A stretch of 45,493 nt of DNA. Origin: Hellea sp. (GTDB lineage Bacteria > Pseudomonadota > Alphaproteobacteria > Caulobacterales > Maricaulaceae). Where the stretch lies: positions 1 to 45,493 of the forward strand of contig JABDKG010000028.1 of assembly GCA_013002305.1 (NCBI GenBank). The letters are read 5' to 3'. This document shows positions 1 to 9,125 of the stretch, piece by piece. Both the position numbers and the translations under genes were made by a program. Under the pieces are notes generated by a model that was not told where the DNA came from, ran no database searches, and was given only the letters and a program-made list of their open reading frames with translations. Every line of letters begins with the position of its first letter. Position 1 is the first letter of the stretch.

Positions 1-1414
1 CTGTCTTCTTTTTGATCACGCGTTTGCGCGGTTTCTTGACCGGACTATGAAACACGGTTCCGACATTATTTTCAATACATTCGATAATGGTTGCGGCGAT
101 GTCTTTGCCGGTGGCTTTTTCGATGCCTTCCAGGCCGGGCGAGGAATTGACCTCCAATATTTTCGGGCCCGTGTCGCTGCGCAATATATCGACCCCGGCA
201 ACATTGAGCCTGAGTGCTTTGGCGGCTTTGATCGCGACCGCGCGTTCTTCTTTGGTCAGGCGGACTTTGCGGCCCGTCCCGCCCTGATGGATATTGGAGC
301 GAAATTCGCCGGCCTTGGCGGTGCGCATCATTGCGCCGACGACCTTGCCGTCGACCGTAAAACAGCGAATATCGCTGCCATTGGCCTCTTTGACGAATTC
401 CTGCACCAGAAAGTGTGCGTCGAGGCCGCGAAACGCATCGACCAGAGCCGTCGCGGCTTTGCGGCTATCGGCCAGAATGACGCCTTTGCCCTGTGTGCTC
501 TCGAGCAGTTTCACCACGACGGGCGATCCGCCGACAAGATCGATAATGCCTTCTGTGTCGCGCGATGAGCGGGCAAAGGCCGTATTGGGCATGCCCAGCT
601 TGTGCTGAGACAATATCTGGTGGGCCAATAGCTTATCGCGCGAGCTGCCGATGGCGATAGCTGGATTTACGCAGTAAACCCCCATGCTCTCGAACTGACG
701 CACGACCGCCATGCCGTAAAAGGTGATCTTGGAGCCAATCCGCGGAATAATGGCGTCATAGCGCGGCAAAGCCTTGCCGTTATAATGGACTTCCGGTTTT
801 TCATTATTGATCGCCATAAAACAGCGGCTGGTCGGGATGGTTTCAATCACATGGCCGCGCGCTTCGGCCGCCTCGATCATGCGCCTATTGGAATAGTTTT
901 TCGGCTCCTGAGTCAGAATACCGATCCGCAGCGGCCGGCTTTTAACGCCGCCTTTGCGGGATTTTTTCTTATACAGGTCAAATTCAAGCTTGGGCTGGCA
1001 AAAGCTCTGGCCGGGCGACACAGAAACGCCTTTTTTGAGCGCGGAACGGCCGATTAACATGCGATAGCCCATCGTCTCGCGATTGGTCAGCGAGACATCG
1101 ATCGGCCAGCTCTGACCGCCAATTTCGATCGGAGTGCGAATGACATAGCGGCTCTCTGCGACCCCGTTGGACGATGTGACCATGCGCCGGTCAATGACTT
1201 TGGCCGAGCAAATCACTTCGATCGCCGGATCATCCGGATTGGGATGCATGATAAACCGCACTTGCGGGTTTTTGTCCGTTCCAAACGGCTCGACCGCGAC
1301 CGCGTGCAGGGCCGATGTCCGGGCGCCGGTGTCAACTTTGGCTTTGATCGCGGGCAGGGCAAGGTCGGGCAGGCCGACCCACTCTTCCCATCCTAATTCT
1401 AAGGTCTCGCTCAT
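1..1414 (-). CDS. RimK-type glutamate ligase fused to ATP-dependent zinc protease-like domain (3' end outside window)
   Basis: The frame is open from an ATG at 1414 to the window edge, giving 471 visible residues. Residues about 1-150 match the RimK-associated zinc protease (retropepsin-like) family: DTGARTSALHA at 28-38 and MGYRMLIGRSAL at 115-126. Residues about 162-455 are a RimK/ATP-grasp ligase. It starts LRIGILTQEPKNYS, then has NPAIAIGSSRDKLLAHQ (250-266), an ATP-binding stretch VVVKLLESTQGKGV (299-312), and the metal-binding ILEVNSSPGLEGIE (419-432). RimK adds glutamate to the C terminus of ribosomal protein S6, and related enzymes make other peptide or amino-acid ligations, so the substrate is uncertain. 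The visible end is a lysine/arginine-rich tail (KKPRKRVIKKK). The gene diverges from the ETF-QO gene. The fold assignment is firm; the substrate is not. Confidence 0.9.
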   Translation of the reverse strand, partial: MSETLELGWEEWVGLPDLALPAIKAKVDTGARTSALHAVAVEPFGTDKNPQVRFIMHPNPDDPAIEVICSAKVIDRRMVTSSNGVAESRYVIRTPIEIGGQSWPIDVSLTNRETMGYRMLIGRSALKKGVSVSPGQSFCQPKLEFDLYKKKSRKGGVKSRPLRIGILTQEPKNYSNRRMIEAAEARGHVIETIPTSRCFMAINNEKPEVHYNGKALPRYDAIIPRIGSKITFYGMAVVRQFESMGVYCVNPAIAIGSSRDKLLAHQILSQHKLGMPNTAFARSSRDTEGIIDLVGGSPVVVKLLESTQGKGVILADSRKAATALVDAFRGLDAHFLVQEFVKEANGSDIRCFTVDGKVVGAMMRTAKAGEFRSNIHQGGTGRKVRLTKEERAVAIKAAKALRLNVAGVDILRSDTGPKILEVNSSPGLEGIEKATGKDIAATIIECIENNVGTVFHSPVKKPRKRVIKKKT

Positions 1415-1471
1415 ATGGAATTCCGTACAAATTATCGGCGCGGCAAATGTAACACTTTACCCGCCGCTTTC

Positions 1472-1500
1472 TTGAGTCTAATTCAACAGGGAAATACGCT
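1472..1500 (+). promoter_or_regulatory. possible promoter of the ETF-QO gene
   Basis: TTGAGT at 1472-1477 and TACGCT at 1495-1500 are separated by 17 bases. This fits a housekeeping promoter weakly: the -35 is good and the -10 poor. A clear Shine-Dalgarno sequence, AAGAGG, lies shortly before the ATG at 1545. The 130-bp gap also serves the divergent RimK-type gene; nothing else was recognised in it. Confidence 0.3.
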
Positions 1501-1544
1501 GTGCCGCAATGATTAAAAAGTCGAAAAGCAATTAAGAGGTTGAT

Positions 1545-3209
1545 ATGTCCGAAGCCGTAACCCGCGAAAGTATGGAATATGATGTCGTGATTGTCGGCGC
1601 CGGACCAGCCGGTCTATCGGCCGCGATCCGACTCAAGCAGCTTGGCGGCGATGATGTTTCTGTCGTGGTGCTGGAAAAAGGCTCGGAGGTCGGCGCGCAT
1701 ATTCTCTCCGGCGCGGTTCTCGACCCATGCGCTCTCGACGCGCTGATCCCGGACTGGAAAGACAAGGGCGCGCCGATCAAGACCGAGGTTAAAACCGACA
1801 AATTTCTGATGCTCGGACCGGCCGGCGCGCTGCGAATTCCAAACTTTGTTTTGCCGCCTTTAATGAATAATCACGGCAATTACATTGTTTCGATGGGCAA
1901 TGTTTGCCGCTGGATGGCAGAACAGGCCGAGAGCCTCGGCGTTGAAATTTTTCCGGGCATGGCCTGTTCCGATCTGGTTTACGGCGAGAACGGCGAGCTT
2001 AAAGGCGTTGTCGCCGGCGAGTTCGGGATCGAAAAAGATGGCAGCAAAGGCGCCAATTACGAACCCGGAATGGAGCTCCACGGCAAATATGTCATGCTCG
2101 CCGAAGGGGCGCGCGGATCGCTCTCGAGAAAAGCCATCGCCAATTACAATCTCGATGAATTTAGTGATGTCCCGAAATTCGGTCTCGGCATGAAAGAGAT
2201 ATGGGAGATCAAACCTGAAAACCATGATGAAGGCGAGGTCGTCCATACGATGGGCTGGCCGCTGGGCTGGAAGCGCGGCGGCGGCTCCTTTCTATATCAT
2301 CTGGAAAATAATCAGGTCTATGTCGGCTATATTGTCGATCTCAATTATAAAAACCCGCATCTCTATCCTTACGGCGAGTTTCAGCGCTGGAAACATCATC
2401 CGTCGATCGCTAAAGTGCTCGAAGGCGGCAAACGGGTCGCTTATGGCGCGCGGGTGGTGACCAAAGGCGGTTATCAATCCATTCCAAAAACAGCCTTTCC
2501 AGGCGGCGCGCTGCTTGGCTGCTCGGCCGGTCTGGTGAACCTGCCCCGTATCAAAGGCAATCATAATGCAATGTATTCCGGCAAAGCCGCCGCGGAAGCC
2601 GCCTATCAGGCACTCAAGGCCGGGCGCTCCGGCGATGTGCTGGCAGAGTATGATCACGAATTGCGCGCCGGTCCGGTGGGCAAAGACTTACGGCCCGTGC
2701 GCAATGTTGCGCCGCTTAACGCCAAATTTGGCCCGCTCTTTGGCGGCATGATGCTGGGCGGTCTGGATATGTGGATCGCCAATCTGTTCAAATTTAATCT
2801 GTTCGGCACCCGTAAACACGGCAAAACCGACGCGCAATCGACCGGCAAAGCCTCGGATTTTAAAGATATTGTCTATCCCAAACCTGATGGTGTTCTGTCC
2901 TTTGACCGGTTAACCAATGTCAGCTTTTCGGCGACCAATCACGGCGAAGAGCAGCCATCCCATCTTGTGCTCATAGATCCATCCATTCCGGTAGACGTCA
3001 ACCTGCCGCTTTATGATGAGCCGGCGCAGCGCTATTGTCCGGCGGGCGTTTACGAGATTTTGACCGATGATGACGGATCCAATCCGCGCTTTCAGATCAA
3101 CGCGCAAAATTGCGTCCACTGCAAAACCTGTGACATCAAAGACCCAAGCGAAAATATCGTCTGGTGCGTACCTGAAGGTGCGGGTGGCCCTAACTATCCG
3201 AATATGTAA
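1545..3209 (+). CDS. electron transfer flavoprotein-ubiquinone oxidoreductase
   Basis: This 554-residue protein passes electrons from reduced ETF, produced by acyl-CoA and amino-acid dehydrogenases, to ubiquinone at the inner membrane. An FAD-binding GAGPAG is at residues 18-23 near the N terminus. The iron-sulfur domain at the C terminus has CPAGVYE followed by CVHCKTCDIKDPSENIVW and a terminal CVPEGAGGPNYPNM, the usual 4Fe-4S arrangement of the family. The length equals that of typical bacterial ETF-QO. The start has a strong AAGAGG site. It is followed after 10 bases by a TPR lipoprotein gene in the same direction. No ETF subunit genes lie in the window, so the partners are encoded elsewhere. 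Confidence 0.96.
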   Translation: MSEAVTRESMEYDVVIVGAGPAGLSAAIRLKQLGGDDVSVVVLEKGSEVGAHILSGAVLDPCALDALIPDWKDKGAPIKTEVKTDKFLMLGPAGALRIPNFVLPPLMNNHGNYIVSMGNVCRWMAEQAESLGVEIFPGMACSDLVYGENGELKGVVAGEFGIEKDGSKGANYEPGMELHGKYVMLAEGARGSLSRKAIANYNLDEFSDVPKFGLGMKEIWEIKPENHDEGEVVHTMGWPLGWKRGGGSFLYHLENNQVYVGYIVDLNYKNPHLYPYGEFQRWKHHPSIAKVLEGGKRVAYGARVVTKGGYQSIPKTAFPGGALLGCSAGLVNLPRIKGNHNAMYSGKAAAEAAYQALKAGRSGDVLAEYDHELRAGPVGKDLRPVRNVAPLNAKFGPLFGGMMLGGLDMWIANLFKFNLFGTRKHGKTDAQSTGKASDFKDIVYPKPDGVLSFDRLTNVSFSATNHGEEQPSHLVLIDPSIPVDVNLPLYDEPAQRYCPAGVYEILTDDDGSNPRFQINAQNCVHCKTCDIKDPSENIVWCVPEGAGGPNYPNM

Positions 3210-3219
3210 TAAGGCCCGC

Positions 3220-4923
3220 ATGTTCAAAAACTTCATTTTAACGGTCAGTTCTCTGGCGCTTTTGGGTGCCTGCGCGACCACCACATCGGCTCCGGCTGAA
3301 GATAATCGTTACGGCGCCGGAAGCGATGCCCAGCTTTTCGCCGATTATCTGATCGGCAGCTACACGAATGAAATCGAGGACGCCGCAAACCGCGCCGAAT
3401 ATTATGGCCGGGCCTATCAACGCGATAAAGACAATATGGCCCTGGCGCGGCGCGCCGTGACGGCAAGTTTTACCGCCGGAGATGTCGAAAAAACCCAGGA
3501 TTTGTCCCGCAAAATCCTCAAAGATCACCCGGATGAGCCAATGTCACGCGCGATTCTCGGCGCCGAGGCATTTGCCGCCGGTAATTATAAAAAAGCCAAT
3601 GACTATTTCGGTTCGGAAACCAGCGACATAACCGTTCAGATTTTGATGGATCTGATGGGGGCCTGGTCTGAAGCCGCGACCGGCGATATGGAAGCGGCTC
3701 AATTACGGCTCGACGATCTGGGCGGCGCGGCCTATTTTCAGGTTCTAAGCCGTGTCATGCAGGCCAATATGACCGACCCTGAGGGTGATTTGACCAAAGC
3801 CGGCATATCTTATGATCTGGCCGACGCCGCCGGCGTTGCTGTGACCGAGGTCGCCTTGTCGCGGGCGCGTCTGGTGTCGCGCTCGGGCGAGATCGAAACA
3901 GCGCTTGAGGGGCTCAAGGCCTTTGATGACGCCAACGGCAATTTTGAAAGCGGGCCCGTGCGCCGCTATATGGATCAGCTGGAAGCCGGACAGGCCATAT
4001 CGGAAAGTCTGACCCCTCAACAGGAAGCCTCCTGGGCTCTTACCGAGGCGGCTTACGGGTTTTTCCTGCGCAACCGGGCGCGCGACGCCGCCGAGGTTTA
4101 TATTCGGACGGCGCTGACCCTTGATCCGAATAATGACAAAGCCAAAATCTGGCTGGCGGCTCTGATAGAGGATAGTCGACAGGATGAGGCGCTGGAGTTG
4201 TTCAGATCCGTGCCCGGCGACTCGCCCTATGCCGTGTCGGCGCGCCTATCCGAAGCCAATATTTTCTTTGACCGTGAAGAGGACTCCAAAGCAATGGAAA
4301 TCCTTGAAGCAGCCAATCGCGACTATCCGAGCTTTATGACCCGCGAAGCTTTGGGGCGCGCGCGTTTGATCCGGGAAAATTACAAAGATGCCCTGCCGAT
4401 TTACGACGCGCTGGTGAAATCAATGAGCGAAGAAGAGCTCAAAAATGATACGCAGCCGCTCTATTTTCGCGGCATTTGTTATGAGCGCGAAAAGCGATGG
4501 GATGAGGCGGTAGCTGATTTTCAGCGCGTGCTGGAAATTGAACCGGACAATCCCGACGCGCTTAATTATCTGGGCTATACATGGGTCGACCGCGGCGAAA
4601 ATCTGACCGAGGCCTTTAATATGATTGAAAAGGCCGTCGAGCTTGAACCGCGCAGCGGCGCTATCGTCGATAGTCTGGGCTGGGCCCACTATAAGCTTGG
4701 TCGTTATAGCGAGGCCCGCAAGAACCTCGAAAAAGCCGTTGAGTTATCGCCTAACAGCGCCACTATCATTGATCACCTCGGTGATGTTTATTGGAAGCTA
4801 GGGCGGTTTCGGGAAGCCGGCTATCAATGGGAACGGGCGCTCGAATATGATCCGACCGATGAGGAACGCGACGTAATTGAACGCAAATTAAGAGACGGCC
4901 TGGCCGCAACCGTTTCAAACTAA
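3220..4923 (+). CDS. TPR-repeat lipoprotein
   Basis: The protein has 567 residues from the ATG at 3220. The frame is open further upstream, but that part lies inside the ETF-QO gene, and only the 3220 start gives a proper lipoprotein signal: MFKNFILTVSSLALLGAC with lipobox LGAC, lipidated Cys at 18. The rest is helical tetratricopeptide repeats, clearest in the last 150 residues (DALNYLGYTW, AIVDSLGWAHYKLGRYSEA, TIIDHLGDVYWKLGRFREA). TPR lipoproteins usually act as scaffolds or assembly factors in the periplasm or at the envelope. It sits 10 bases after the ETF-QO gene and its stop abuts the ispE start, so it is probably co-transcribed. The molecular role is unknown. Confidence 0.9.
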   Translation: MFKNFILTVSSLALLGACATTTSAPAEDNRYGAGSDAQLFADYLIGSYTNEIEDAANRAEYYGRAYQRDKDNMALARRAVTASFTAGDVEKTQDLSRKILKDHPDEPMSRAILGAEAFAAGNYKKANDYFGSETSDITVQILMDLMGAWSEAATGDMEAAQLRLDDLGGAAYFQVLSRVMQANMTDPEGDLTKAGISYDLADAAGVAVTEVALSRARLVSRSGEIETALEGLKAFDDANGNFESGPVRRYMDQLEAGQAISESLTPQQEASWALTEAAYGFFLRNRARDAAEVYIRTALTLDPNNDKAKIWLAALIEDSRQDEALELFRSVPGDSPYAVSARLSEANIFFDREEDSKAMEILEAANRDYPSFMTREALGRARLIRENYKDALPIYDALVKSMSEEELKNDTQPLYFRGICYEREKRWDEAVADFQRVLEIEPDNPDALNYLGYTWVDRGENLTEAFNMIEKAVELEPRSGAIVDSLGWAHYKLGRYSEARKNLEKAVELSPNSATIIDHLGDVYWKLGRFREAGYQWERALEYDPTDEERDVIERKLRDGLAATVSN

Positions 4924-5802
4924 ATGTTGTCAGAAACGGCGCGCGCCAAGATCAATCTCAACCTGCTTGTCGGACCCTGGATCACAGATCGTAACCATAA
5001 ATATTTTGGTTTACATCCGCTCTCAAGCCTGGTCGCTTTTGCCGATTATGGCGATCAGCTAAGCTGCGAAATATCGGATCAAACGATACTTAATATTTCC
5101 GGGCCGTTTTCAACCGGGCTGGAATCTGATGACAGCAACCTCGTTTTGCAAGCTTATCAGTTGGTCTCGAAAATCGCGAAGTTGCCGCCGCTCGAATTCA
5201 AGCTTCATAAAAACCTGCCCTTGGCATCTGGTATTGGCGGGGGCAGCGCAGATGCTGCCGCCGCCCTGCGCTTGATGAAAGATTATGTCGATTTACCGGA
5301 AGAACAGTGGCTCGATATAGCCTTAAATCTTGGCGCCGATGTGCCGGTTTGTTTCCACTCTCGAACCTGCATTATGACAGGAATTGGCGAAGAAATCGAG
5401 TTTCTCGAAACGGGCGAAATATTGGCAGCAGTGTTGGTAAACCCGAACGTCCAAATCAGGACAGGCGATATTTTCAAGCTGTTTGATTTAGGCGTGAAAA
5501 CTTATGAAGAGCGAACCGGTGAAAAATATGAACCGAACCTTTACCAGCCTCAAGGGACACTCCGCGATCGTCTCACCCGGTCAGAAAATAAATTGCAAGA
5601 TTATGCTGCGCAAACAGAAATGGTTCAGCGATGTTTTGACGCGCTGGATCGGCATGGCCCGATAACGCGCATGTCGGGATCCGGCGCAACCTGTTTTGGA
5701 ATATTCGAGACCGCTGCCGAAGCGGCAAAGGCCGCTGATAAGATTAAATCCGAATTTCCTAATTGGTGGGTTCAGCCGGCCATGTTAGGCGATCTATCAT
5801 GA
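4924..5802 (+). CDS. ispE: 4-diphosphocytidyl-2-C-methyl-D-erythritol kinase
   Basis: IspE phosphorylates CDP-methylerythritol in the non-mevalonate isoprenoid pathway. The 292-residue product has the family N terminus (ARAKINLNL), the GHMP-kinase ATP loop PLASGIGGGSADAAAAL (residues 99-115), GADVPVC (137-143) and the C-terminal MSGSGATCFG. The ATG directly follows the TAA of the TPR lipoprotein gene, and the TGA overlaps the next ATG (ATGA), so translation is probably coupled on both sides. The next gene uses a polyprenyl-phosphate acceptor and the gene after it makes polyprenyl diphosphates, so isoprenoid-related functions cluster here. Confidence 0.96.
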   Translation: MLSETARAKINLNLLVGPWITDRNHKYFGLHPLSSLVAFADYGDQLSCEISDQTILNISGPFSTGLESDDSNLVLQAYQLVSKIAKLPPLEFKLHKNLPLASGIGGGSADAAAALRLMKDYVDLPEEQWLDIALNLGADVPVCFHSRTCIMTGIGEEIEFLETGEILAAVLVNPNVQIRTGDIFKLFDLGVKTYEERTGEKYEPNLYQPQGTLRDRLTRSENKLQDYAAQTEMVQRCFDALDRHGPITRMSGSGATCFGIFETAAEAAKAADKIKSEFPNWWVQPAMLGDLS

Positions 5803-6803
5803 TGGAATGGTCGATCATATTTACCGGGCTAACGCTCTCTTTAGCCGTCTGTGGTTTCATGGTCATTGCCGGGGTCGGCGATGTGCCGGGCCAGCGCTCC
5901 AGCCATGATAATGTCACGCCAACCGGCGGCGGTCTCGGGATCCTAGCGGCCATGGGCATTACCGGATTAATGCTCGGCCATTATGGCTATTTGTCAGATG
6001 CAATGGCCCAGATATTGTCGCTCATTTGGGGCGTCGGGCTTTTGGGGCTGTGTGATGATGTGTTTGATCTTAATCCCAAATATAAGCTGGTATTACTGAT
6101 GGTGTTAGCGACAGCGGCGGTCTGGGTGATCGGGCCTGTGACCGACATGCCGTTTGGCGCAAGCGACTATGAAATTCCGCTTTGGATTGGCTGGTCAGGA
6201 TCGGTCCTTTGGGTGCTGGTTGTCGTCAATATTGTTAATTTTATGGACGGATCCAACGGGCTAATGCTGGTGGTAATGTCAATCGCGGCCGCCGTGTTGG
6301 GCTATATTGCCCGCGAGCTCGCCGCGCCCCAAACCATTCTTTTACTCGCCATGTTGCTGGTCGGAATGATGGGACTATTGCCGTATAATTTGCGCAATAA
6401 AGCGGCTATTTTCTCCGGTGATGTTGGCGCCCTGACCATCGGGTTTACCTATGCAGTCGCGGTGCTGTGGATGTGCAGCGAGACGCCCTATGAAGGATCC
6501 CTTTATATTGGGCCGGTTTTAATATTACCGCTTTTGGCTGACGGCCTGTTCACCATCATCAAAAGAATAAGAGCGGGCGAAAATATCATGCAGGCACACC
6601 GCTCGCACCTCTATCAGATAATGGTGCAAAAAGGACTGCCCCATCTCGGTGTGGCCTTTATTTACGGCATTGCGGCGATCGCTATGGCCGGATTCACGAT
6701 TTGGTCCATGTCCTTGGACCTGCATAAATTCGTCAATTTTTTAATTCTTCCGCTATTAATATTAGCGGGTCTCTATTTGCTGGCGATGCGGCGTTTTAAC
6801 TAA
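5799..6803 (+). CDS. MraY/WecA-family polyprenyl-phosphate sugar-1-phosphate transferase (WbpL-like)
   Basis: This polytopic membrane protein of 334 residues resembles enzymes that move an N-acetylamino-sugar 1-phosphate from a UDP-sugar to undecaprenyl phosphate, starting O-antigen or capsule synthesis. Visible motifs are PTGGGLGI (41-48), DDVFDLNPKYKL (86-97), NFMDGSNGL (147-155), FSGDVGAL (205-212) and the cytoplasmic HRSHLYQ (267-273). The last is typical of the WbpL/WecA branch rather than MraY. An upstream in-frame ATG at 5763 lies inside ispE; the ATG at 5799, overlapping the ispE stop as ATGA, gives a sensible hydrophobic N terminus. Its last 8 bases overlap the convergent polyprenyl synthase gene. 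The sugar substrate cannot be told. Confidence 0.88.
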   Translation: MMEWSIIFTGLTLSLAVCGFMVIAGVGDVPGQRSSHDNVTPTGGGLGILAAMGITGLMLGHYGYLSDAMAQILSLIWGVGLLGLCDDVFDLNPKYKLVLLMVLATAAVWVIGPVTDMPFGASDYEIPLWIGWSGSVLWVLVVVNIVNFMDGSNGLMLVVMSIAAAVLGYIARELAAPQTILLLAMLLVGMMGLLPYNLRNKAAIFSGDVGALTIGFTYAVAVLWMCSETPYEGSLYIGPVLILPLLADGLFTIIKRIRAGENIMQAHRSHLYQIMVQKGLPHLGVAFIYGIAAIAMAGFTIWSMSLDLHKFVNFLILPLLILAGLYLLAMRRFN

Positions 6804-7839
6804 TCCGGTCGACCACATAGTCGGCAAGCAACATGAGAGTCTTTTTCCAGTCGCCATCATCAAATACATCCAGCGCCGTTCTGGCCTCGCGGGCATAGTC
6901 GCGGGCAAGTTCCAAAGTGGATTCCAATGTGCCGCGTCGGCGAATGATGGATACGGCCCGCTCAAAATCGGTGCTTTCCTGTTTGCGATCGCTCATGACG
7001 CGCTGCCAAAAGGCGAGCTCTTCGCTATTGGCCGATTGAATAGCGCGGATGACAGGCAAGGTTAATTTACCTTCGCGGAAATCATCACCGACCGATTTGC
7101 CGAGCGCAACTTCAAATCCGCCATAATCCAGCGCGTCATCAACGAGCTGAAAGGCCAGGCCGAGATTTTGCCCGTAAGCCCGAAGCGCGTCTGTCTTGGC
7201 CTCGCCAATATCGGTGATCACGGCGGATACTTCGCAGGCCGCGGCAAACAGAGCGGCGGTTTTGGCACTGATCACTTCAAGATAGGTGGCTTCGGTTGTT
7301 TTGACATTGCGAAGGGATGCGAGCTGATGAACTTCGCCCTCGGCAATAACCGAACTGGCCGTTGATAAAATATCCAGCGCCCGCAAGGACCCGGTTTCGA
7401 CCATCAGATTAAAAGACCGCGCAAACAAAAAGTCTCCGACCAGAATGCTGGCGGAGTTTCCCCAAATCCGGTTGGCAACTTTTCGGCCCCGGCGCATATC
7501 ACTGTCATCAATAACATCGTCATGCAGCAAGGTGGCGCTATGAATAAATTCGACAGCGGCTGCAAGCTTGTGATGGGCTGGCTGAACGTCGCCGCACAAA
7601 TGACCACCGGCTATAGTTAAAAGTGGACGTAATCGTTTTCCGCCAGCCGCAACCAGATGCTCGGCCAGATCCGGGATCATACCAACCGGGCTTTTCATCC
7701 GCTCGAGGATGATCCCATTGACCGCTTCCATATCCGATTTGGCCATAGCCATAAGCTTTTCGGCCGGATTGGATGGATGATCACTGATTTTTATATGGGC
7801 CGGTGCGTTCACGCTGGTCTTCCCAATGGTTAAATACAT
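6796..7839 (-). CDS. ispB: polyprenyl diphosphate synthase (octaprenyl/decaprenyl type)
   Basis: This 347-residue trans-isoprenyl diphosphate synthase extends farnesyl diphosphate with isopentenyl diphosphate to make the ubiquinone side chain. It shows GGKRLRP (66-72), the first aspartate-rich motif LLHDDVIDDSDMRRG (104-118) and the second, AFQLVDDALDYGG (229-241). The residues before the first aspartate motif are small rather than bulky aromatic, consistent with a long-chain product. Chain length (C40 or C50) cannot be fixed from sequence alone. The gene is convergent with, and overlaps by 8 bases, the sugar transferase gene. The gap before its start (7840-7918) is shared with the divergent DUF2007 gene and contains a loose GCCTAAG/CTTAGGGGC inverted repeat. 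Confidence 0.93.
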   Translation of the reverse strand: MYLTIGKTSVNAPAHIKISDHPSNPAEKLMAMAKSDMEAVNGIILERMKSPVGMIPDLAEHLVAAGGKRLRPLLTIAGGHLCGDVQPAHHKLAAAVEFIHSATLLHDDVIDDSDMRRGRKVANRIWGNSASILVGDFLFARSFNLMVETGSLRALDILSTASSVIAEGEVHQLASLRNVKTTEATYLEVISAKTAALFAAACEVSAVITDIGEAKTDALRAYGQNLGLAFQLVDDALDYGGFEVALGKSVGDDFREGKLTLPVIRAIQSANSEELAFWQRVMSDRKQESTDFERAVSIIRRRGTLESTLELARDYAREARTALDVFDDGDWKKTLMLLADYVVDRIS

Positions 7840-7918
7840 GCCTAAGATAAAGACGAGTCACCTTAGGGGCAAGACATTTAAAGGCGTGAATCGCCGCAGG
7901 TAACCGGAAAGACAATTT

Positions 7919-8143
7919 ATGCTGACCATAATTGCAACCACAAATCCCGTGACCCTCAGCTTTGCCGAGGCCGTGCTGAAATCCGAGGGGATTGAGAGCT
8001 TCATCATGGACCAGCATCAAAGCCTGGTGGACGGTTCTATCGGCATTATTCCGCGCCGGATTTGTGTGCTCAATGAAGATTATGAAGAGGCCGTCGCAGC
8101 GCTGGAGGCGGCAGAATTGGGACATGAAATTTATCGTGATTGA
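7919..8143 (+). CDS. DUF2007 family small protein
   Basis: The product is 74 residues and matches the whole DUF2007 (putative signal-transducing, PII-like ferredoxin-fold) family: an N-terminal strand with a TTNPV turn, AEAVLKSEGIES, then IPRRICVLNEDYEEA. Such proteins are common next to polyprenyl synthase genes in alphaproteobacteria, and that is the setting here, divergent from ispB. The function is not established. The short frame is supported by this neighbourhood and by family resemblance along its full length. Confidence 0.85.
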   Translation: MLTIIATTNPVTLSFAEAVLKSEGIESFIMDQHQSLVDGSIGIIPRRICVLNEDYEEAVAALEAAELGHEIYRD

Positions 8144-8160
8144 TAAGCGCGGTAAAAGGC

Positions 8161-8188
8161 TTGAGAAATCTCTGCCAATCCTTATAGC
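8161..8188 (+). promoter_or_regulatory. possible glyQ promoter
   Basis: TTGAGA (8161-8166) and TATAGC (8183-8188) are separated by 16 bases, a fair housekeeping promoter. It would give a leader of roughly 20 bases before the glyQ ATG at 8217. The gap between the DUF2007 gene and glyQ is only 73 bases, with no terminator hairpin seen, so read-through from DUF2007 is also possible. Confidence 0.35.
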
Positions 8189-8216
8189 ATGCGCCAACTA
8201 GACGCCGGACGCTAAC

Positions 8217-9119
8217 ATGCCCAAAACATCTTCAAAACCGCTTTCTTTTCAAGGTCTGATATTTGCTTTGCAGCAATATTGGTCCGATCAGGGATGCGTC
8301 ATTCTTCAGCCCTTTGATTTGGAGGTTGGTGCGGGGACACTTCATCCGGCAACGGTTTTGCGCTCGCTTGGACCAAAACCTTGGAATGTCGCTTATGTGC
8401 AGCCGTCGCGCCGCCCGGCTGATGGGCGCTATGGGGAGAACCCGAACCGGCTACAGCATTATTACCAATATCAGGTGATCATGAAGCCCAATCCGAAAAA
8501 TATGCAGGATTTATATCTCGGCTCGCTTGACGCGATCGGGATAGACCGTGCGCTCCATGATATCCGGTTTGTCGAAGATGATTGGGAAAACCCGACAGTC
8601 GGCGCCTGGGGATTGGGCTGGGAAGTCTGGTGTGACGGGATGGAGGTTTCGCAATATACTTATTTCCAGCAGGTTGGCGGGCTCGATGTCGATCTGGTCT
8701 CGGGCGAACTGACTTACGGGCTCGAGCGCCTCGCCATGTATGTGCAGGGCGTCGAGAATGTTTATGATCTGGCCTTTAATGATCACGGCGTTCTTTACGG
8801 TGATGTGTTTCATCAAAATGAAGTCCAGCAATCGACCTATAATTTCGAGCATGCCGATACGGACCGTCTCCTGCGCTGGTTTGAAGATAGCGAAAAAGAG
8901 TGCAAAATGCTTTTGGCGCTCAACACGCCATTGCCGCTGCCGGCCTATGAATTAGCGCTCAAAGCCTCGCACCTGTTTAACCTGCTGGACGCGCGCGGCG
9001 TTGTCTCGCCGACCCAGCGCCAGGAATATATCAAACGCGTGCGCGACCTCGCCAAAGGATGCGCCGAATCCTATGTCGAAATCGATGCCGCCGTGCCGGA
9101 AAAGGCGTGGAGATCGTGA
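8217..9119 (+). CDS. glyQ: glycine--tRNA ligase alpha subunit
   Basis: GlyQ is the catalytic subunit of the bacterial alpha2-beta2 glycyl-tRNA synthetase. The 300-residue protein matches the family end to end: [17 protein letters not shown] near the start, [35 protein letters not shown], and [20 protein letters not shown]. Its partner glyS starts 485 bases after its stop. In most alphaproteobacteria the two genes are adjacent or nearly so. Here the gap is filled by a DUF559 gene bounded by inverted repeats, which looks like a later insertion that left both genes intact. Confidence 0.98.
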   Translation: MPKTSSKPLSFQGLIFALQQYWSDQGCVILQPFDLEVGAGTLHPATVLRSLGPKPWNVAYVQPSRRPADGRYGENPNRLQHYYQYQVIMKPNPKNMQDLYLGSLDAIGIDRALHDIRFVEDDWENPTVGAWGLGWEVWCDGMEVSQYTYFQQVGGLDVDLVSGELTYGLERLAMYVQGVENVYDLAFNDHGVLYGDVFHQNEVQQSTYNFEHADTDRLLRWFEDSEKECKMLLALNTPLPLPAYELALKASHLFNLLDARGVVSPTQRQEYIKRVRDLAKGCAESYVEIDAAVPEKAWRS

Positions 9120-9125
9120 TGATTG

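Noticed and set aside
47-568. Plus-strand open frame of 173 codons, with others at 785-1057 and 1167-1475
   Set aside because: They lie opposite the RimK-type gene, whose minus-strand frame is open through the whole region and carries clear ATP-grasp motifs. The plus-strand translations have no recognisable family.
3067-3219. Longer N terminus for the TPR lipoprotein starting at 3067
   Set aside because: It would overlap the conserved iron-sulfur end of the ETF-QO gene and destroy the lipoprotein signal that begins at 3220.
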